Assembly: GCA_019614645.1 (NCBI GenBank)
Contig: JABWDB010000001.1
Coordinates: 25,599,501-25,663,500 of the forward strand
DNA from: Stratiolaelaps scimitus
Taxonomy: Eukaryota; Arthropoda; Arachnida; Mesostigmata; Laelapidae
DNA: 64,000 bases
Reading direction: 5' to 3'
A program made the position numbers and the translations under genes. Positions 59,555 through 64,000 of the stretch are shown piece after piece (positions within the stretch are counted from its first letter, which is position 1; each line of letters opens with the position of its first letter). The notes beneath the pieces were generated by a model. The model was given only the letters and a program-made list of their open reading frames with translations, was not told where the DNA came from and did not search any database.

Positions 59555-61249
59555 ACAAATTCAAATTCAAACAAATGTTTATTGACGGAACTGCTATATA
59601 CATGCTTAAGTTCTCGTAAAAATAATAGTTAAAAGAATTATTGCAACGTATATTTTATATATGAAGGGTACACATTTTTTTTTTTGTACAATATGTAAAC
59701 ATTGGGTAAGATACAAAACAACTATCCACAAAAATATCTACATCTGATTGATAAAAAATTTTTTCACCTCCGCTGCAAACTTTTTTGCCGAGGAGAGTGA
59801 ACGAATCTCGCGAGGAAGAGAGCCCCAGACTGCCGGCAAGCGATAAGCGAGAGCATGGCGGCTAGATTCTTTAACGGCAAAAGGTATCACAAACTCAGTT
59901 GGTCTGCGGGCCGTTCTTCGAACCACAGTGGTAATTGGGAAAGTAATGTCGTTTGGAATACGTCCCTTCGACATCTTAAAGGCAAGAAGAGCTACGTGAA
60001 TCAAATACATAACGCTCAGCTTAGGCAATTCGTACTTCCCCAGAATGTCGGCGACGGAGTCGGAGCGACGTCTGCCAAAGATAGCCCGTAGTGCGTCATT
60101 CTGAACAACCTCTCCTCTCCGAAGAATCATGCTGCAGCCTCCTCCCCAGATAGAGATCCCGTAGCACAACAGAGGAACCAATAAAACTTTATAGAGGTGT
60201 AACAGGCCATCCACAGGAACCCCACGCTCTCTCAGGCGACGCAAGTTGGCCACCACTGCGTAGCATTTGGGCATGAAGCTCCCTATGTGGTCCTGCCAGC
60301 GCATGTTTTCCTGAAGCGTAAGGCCAAGGCACTTCGCAGACGATGACCAGTGCATCGTTTCACCGGCTACCTGTGTCGGCGACACCTGCACATTTCGTTG
60401 AGGCGGGCGAAAGAGAATGAGGTTGGTCTTGGTCGTGTTGATTACCAGACCGAACCTTTCGAAGGTGTTGATAACCCCCTCCACCTTCTTTAGAGCCTCT
60501 TCGATGTCGAGTTGCAGCGATGAAGGCCGAATTCGAAACAGAAGCGAAGTGTCGTCCGCGTATGCAATGGTCCTACAAAATTTCCCACCAGCGATTTTGA
60601 GAAGAATGAAATTGACTAGAATTAGAAACATAAACGGCCCTAGAATGGATCCCTGGGGCGTGCCAATGTCAACTTCCAGCCAGTCCGATTCGATGTCCGC
60701 TACTTTCACCGCCTGTCGCCTCGCGGACAAGTACGAGCGAAACCAGTCAACGACACCGGGTTGGCATCCAAGGCACTTCAAGGCCTGCAGGAAAAATGTA
60801 TGCCGAAGACAATTGAACGCAGCAGAGACATCCAATAAGACGCCCAGACATACCTGGTTGTTCTCAATGGTGTCAGATATTTCCTGCCACAGGTGGGCCA
60901 TTGCGAGTTCAGTCGAGCGTGCCCTACGAAAACCGAATTGACTAGCTGAGAGAAAATCTATCGAGTGAAGATATTTCTCCAGGCGGACCATCACTACCTT
61001 CTCGATCACCTTGGACAAGTAATCAACCAACGAGATTGGTCGGTAATTTGACAGATGCTTCCGATCCCCCTTCTTCTTATATAGTGGTATAACTGAAGCG
61101 TCTTTCAACTTGCGTGGAAATGTCCCCCTACTCAGCGACAGATTGGCTATGTGAGCAAAAGGTCTCGCGAGCACCGCCGACGCACGTTTTACCAGAGCGC
61201 TGGGGATCCCTGCTGCGCCTGTAGACCAACTAGCCTTCGACCAACAGCT
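59555..61249 (-). mobile_element. CR1/L2-like non-LTR retrotransposon, 5'-truncated, intact RT frame
   Basis: One minus-strand frame is open from 61249 to a stop at 59738, over 500 codons. It begins in the RT domain, SKASWSTGAAGIPSALVK. Then come VIPLYKKKGDRKHLSNYRPI, motif A VLLDVSAAF, motif B TPQGSILGPFMF, motif C YADDTSLL and NTTKTNLILF. The C-terminal block ALRAIFGRRRSDSVADILGK...LPKLSVMYLIHVALLAFKM is typical of CR1/L2-type elements. A stop at 61250-61252 and loss of the upstream endonuclease mark 5' truncation. The 3' end is a short TTTGAATTTGAATTTG repeat instead of poly(A), as in this clade. No internal stop or frameshift, so it is recent but cannot move by itself. Confidence 0.9.
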
Positions 61250-61252
61250 CTA

Positions 61253-62224
61253 ATAGTTCCGAAAGCAAGGCATACATGGGTAGTGCAGTATGAAATGATA
61301 ATTCTACTATATGCAGAGTGTGATGGCAAGAAATGATCGGCCTTTAGTGAAATGCGAATTGGGGCGAACTAGGAACAGTGTTCATTACAATAGGTTCTTG
61401 CAGATGCGTCATTTTGAACTAGCTCGATGGCAAAGCTGATGTGCGTGACCACATATATTACTATATATGTATATATATATATATATTAATGTTATATATT
61501 AATGCTATGTGCTGGTGGAGGAGGAGCCAGGTCAAGTAGGTTGTTGTGGAATAAGGCAATGTTGTTGGGGATATTGTAATGGATTTGGAAAGAAATTATT
61601 ACCCCACGACCAGGACACGGACCCTTTTTGTCAATCAAAGCCCAAACTGGGAAAGCTGGGGTAACAATTTTTAAGCATTTTTTTTCACGGTAAGAGCATG
61701 GACTCTATGTAAGTATTTGAAAAAATCCGTTTTGCTGATCGGTTTTTGGTATCGTATTATAGGTTATATTAGTTGAACTAGGATTAATACGCCCTCTGCG
61801 CCACCTGGTGTGTATTATTTCAATAACTGATTGCGCTTGAGCCTGCTGTGCAATCAAAAAAATTCTGACATCTGTGTCGTTCCTTACGTAGTATTTTATT
61901 GAATCTTGCAGAACTCTTAATCCCGTGAAATGATGTTTTGTGAGGATCGTCAAAATTGACGGAGAAGCCCAAACTATTTCACTTAACACGGGTTCATTTG
62001 ATGGCTATAATTGATTGTCGAGCTCAAGAAAACATTATGATTCTGGTGAAATTTTCTCAAACACTAATTGCATGGAGAGTCTTCGCGGTTGTGATTTTCA
62101 TGTCAACTTTATTTAGCTGAAGTCAATGTGCGCCAATTTTAGCAAATATTCACCGTGTATTATCAAAGTCCAGGTATTAACGACATTTGCGGTCAAGTGT
62201 ACCTTTACAGATTGGTGATATTCA
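61253..62224. other. 3' flank of the reductase gene
   Basis: AT-rich with an (AT)n near 61460. A minus frame at 61989-61705 is unrecognised and may be untranslated or intergenic. A candidate AATAAA for the reductase lies at 62108-62113. Confidence 0.35.
62108..62113 (-). promoter_or_regulatory. Candidate poly(A) signal of the reductase gene
   Basis: An AATAAA on the minus strand, 112 bases after the TAA stop, at a normal distance for an animal 3' UTR. Confidence 0.45.
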
Positions 62225-62335
62225 TTATTCCGCCTCCTCGTCCTCTTTGTAGGTCTGAACATAGCGTGCGATGCCTAAAGCGATGTCTGGCATGAACGTA
62301 TCCCAATCGATGTAGCTAACGTCCATCGGATATTT
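62225..62335 (-). CDS. Reductase gene, last exon
   Basis: Acceptor TGTACAG opens 36 codons, KYPMDVSYIDWDTFMPDIAL then GIARYVQTYKEDEEAE, and a TAA at 62227-62225. The IDWDTF...GIARY pattern is the family's standard end. Confidence 0.9.
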   Translation of the reverse strand, partial: KYPMDVSYIDWDTFMPDIALGIARYVQTYKEDEEAE

Positions 62336-64000
62336 CTGTACAACATACGGCATAGAGACATTCACGGAAGCATACGCCAATAAACGATAACAAAACAGAT
62401 GTCAATCGTTAGTTCGTCGTATTCGTCAGATCGATGAAATGTATGCATGACACGTCGATCAATGGGTTATACCGAGGATATGTACAAAAGATCAATGGGG
62501 CCAGAGCAGATAAAGAAACTCCGGTATGAGTGCGCTCGAGGTTCCTTTGACAGTATTTTGCCAGTTGTACATTGAATTGCCAAGTGGGAGGACACACTAA
62601 TAGGTTTTGCTAGACTTGTGAAGAATTGACATATATATATAAAACCACGGTGAACATAGTAGGTCTGTATACACAGACCAACAGGAGGCTTTGATCAGTT
62701 TGACTTTTAATTGAGGAGAACACTTGGCGTTTTGCTTTGTCTAGCCAAAAATCAAGTCTTTGTTATTATTATTATTGATATGCTACGGTTACCTTGTATT
62801 CTCTAGGAGATAGATGATTAGAGAGAGTGCGCACATTTTCATACTCATAGATATAGTCACTTGAAGGGAAATTGTCGAGCACGGTCGCTCTGCGGTGCGC
62901 TTTGCGAGTTCTTATCAACGCATCAGAAGAGGGAGCTCCGGCACAGTCAGCATTGGCTAAAACGCGATGTTTCATCAATACAAAAACGAAAGTAATGGCA
63001 TGAATAGTAGTATGTCATCACAAATAATCGACAGAAATCACTCTTGAATAAATACCCTCATCCGTGCTTTTTCAACGTACGATCGACTCTCAGTCTCATC
63101 TACCTCAAGCTGACTTCCCATTTCGGACTACCATAAGCCGACATTTCATTCAGCTGTATTGGCCGCCATATTGTGACGGTGGATTTATCTGGTGACGTGC
63201 ACGGTCCACTACCGAAAGTCACAGGTGGAGGAGAAAATTGGGGAAAATTCACAGGAAGAAATTCCAAAGAAATACGAACTTTTAAGACATGCCCACATAT
63301 CAGTTAAGATTGCTGGGACATAGAAGAACAGCACAAGTACAAGGAATCGCCAAAGGCGACTGGTGGTAATGGACAGCGGACGATAACACACTGGCTTTTC
63401 GGATCGCGCCTCGAGTGCCGCAATTGTTCGCGTCGTCATCTCTTTGGCCAGCAGGGTAGTGCAAGTATCAACACAGTTGTACACGAGACCGCTCGATCGA
63501 TGTCTTTCCGCGCACCTCCAGCCAGCGCCTATCACAATATTGGCCGCCATATCAACAGGGATTAGACTTATCTGACTCACGGGATCCAAGACAATCGGGA
63601 TGTCGTATCCCAAATCCGCCTGGTTAAGCAATATATATAAAGAACGCGACAGTTAATAAGGATTATGCGAGATACCAGCAAGAATATTCTCACAGGAAGC
63701 ATACCAAAATCAAAGTCTACCCATCTGAACGAGAGTATATATATATATATATATATATATAGATATATTAAATATAGCCAGACCACACAGTAACTACTTA
63801 ACCTGGGCAACCACTCCGTGGAAATCGTTGAAGTTGTCGACCCATCCCCGTGCCGGATCTCGTATAGATCCGACAATGATAGGAGGCCGCACTATAGCGT
63901 GGGGCAACCCGGAGTAATGAACAAGGCTCTCAGCGTGAAACTTGGAAAACGTGAACGGGTTCTGGTGGCCGTTTAATCCGCACGCGTCTAATTCAGTCGG
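62225..64000 (-). CDS. Fatty acyl-CoA reductase, C-terminal part (runs off the right edge)
   Basis: Exons 64000-63803, 63619-63280, 62956-62793 and 62335-62225 join in phase into about 271 residues ending in TAA. Fatty acyl-CoA reductases use NADPH to turn fatty acyl-CoA into fatty alcohol for waxes and cuticle lipids, usually on ER or peroxisome membranes. Visible are the YxxxK region (PFTFSKFHAE), LPHAIVRPPIIVGS and GWVDNFNDFHG. Next come SLIPVDMAANIVIGAGW, a hydrophobic segment (FLVLVLFFYVPAIL), and the FAR_C domain with YENVRTLSNHLSPREY, then YIDWDTFMPDIALGIARYV. The donor after exon 63619-63280 is the least certain border. The motif Tyr is Phe (TTC), so activity is in doubt. The Rossmann NADPH-binding half lies beyond the window. 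Confidence 0.9.
62793..62956 (-). CDS. Reductase gene, penultimate exon (FAR_C domain)
   Basis: Acceptor GCGTTTTAG, donor GTAACC, phase 1 in and phase 0 out. It encodes IRTRKAHRRATVLDNF and YENVRTLSNHLSPREYK. Confidence 0.88.
63280..63619 (-). CDS. Reductase gene, middle exon
   Basis: After TTAACCAG it reads ADLGYDIPIVLDPVSQISLI and onward, including a Cys-rich stretch and a membrane-like segment. The donor (AAAA-GTTCGT, end at 63280) is chosen because it keeps phase with the next exon. The frame itself stays open to 63209. Confidence 0.75.
63738..63762. repeat. (AT)n microsatellite in a reductase intron
   Basis: About 12 AT units between the exons ending at 63803 and starting at 63619. Confidence 0.95.
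63803..64000 (-). CDS. Reductase gene, partial exon (end of Rossmann domain)
   Basis: 66 codons in phase 0 end GVVAQ before GTTAAG. The exon contains FTFSK and AIVRPPIIV. It continues beyond base 64000. Confidence 0.9.

Noticed and set aside
1..64000. Bacterial-type features: operons, CRISPR arrays, riboswitches, rho-independent terminators
   Set aside because: Intron-bearing genes, SINEs and low coding density show a nuclear eukaryotic sequence. No such features were seen.

Overview
This is a eukaryotic window, almost certainly from an arthropod and plausibly a parasitiform mite or tick. Genes are split by introns with ordinary GT/AG borders. The rest is dense in (AT)n and (GA)n microsatellites, tRNA-derived SINEs, old non-LTR and LTR retroelement pieces and a mariner relic. 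The chelicerate placement is inferred from the style of the retroelements and the small-intron gene structure; it is not proven here. There are no bacterial operons, CRISPR arrays or rRNA genes. Most open reading frames above 60 codons are chance frames in simple or GC-rich DNA.

Two genes are secure, both on the minus strand. The first (13582 to 7969) is a complete eight-exon PP1-type serine/threonine phosphatase of 312 residues. All metal-binding and catalytic residues are present at a constant offset of +5 from mammalian PP1. It has an altered regulator groove and a short, very basic tail. The second (64000 to 62225, running off the right edge) is the C-terminal half of a fatty acyl-CoA reductase. 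Its reductase-domain end and FAR_C domain are intact, but the Tyr of the YxxxK motif is Phe. Weaker coding candidates lie at 42293-42774 (a last exon with AATAAA just after the stop), 55927-56488, 15489-16225, 24956-25203, 30405-30930 and 37202-37665.

Layout: 1-7 kb holds gypsy-like, mariner and LINE relics, one SINE, and a large AT-centred inverted repeat. 7.9-13.6 kb is the phosphatase gene, with a LINE relic and a SINE nested in its fifth intron. 14-19 kb is mostly non-coding with SINEs. 19.2-23 kb is GC- and CpG-rich with triplet and GA repeats, like a promoter or 5' UTR domain. 23-34 kb carries SINEs, LINE and gypsy relics and a perfect 20-bp-arm hairpin. 34.2-41.3 kb is a second, broken GC-rich domain. 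41.4-59 kb is AT-rich with SINE copies, three AT-centred inverted repeats, a gypsy pol relic and orphan reading frames. 59.5-61.25 kb is a 5'-truncated CR1/L2-like LINE with an uninterrupted reverse transcriptase. 62.2-64 kb is the reductase gene.

The most distinctive structural signal is a short 3' palindrome (AGCTGA-GRG-TCAGCT and variants) at the end of at least four SINE groups whose bodies differ. Several copies have clear target-site duplications.
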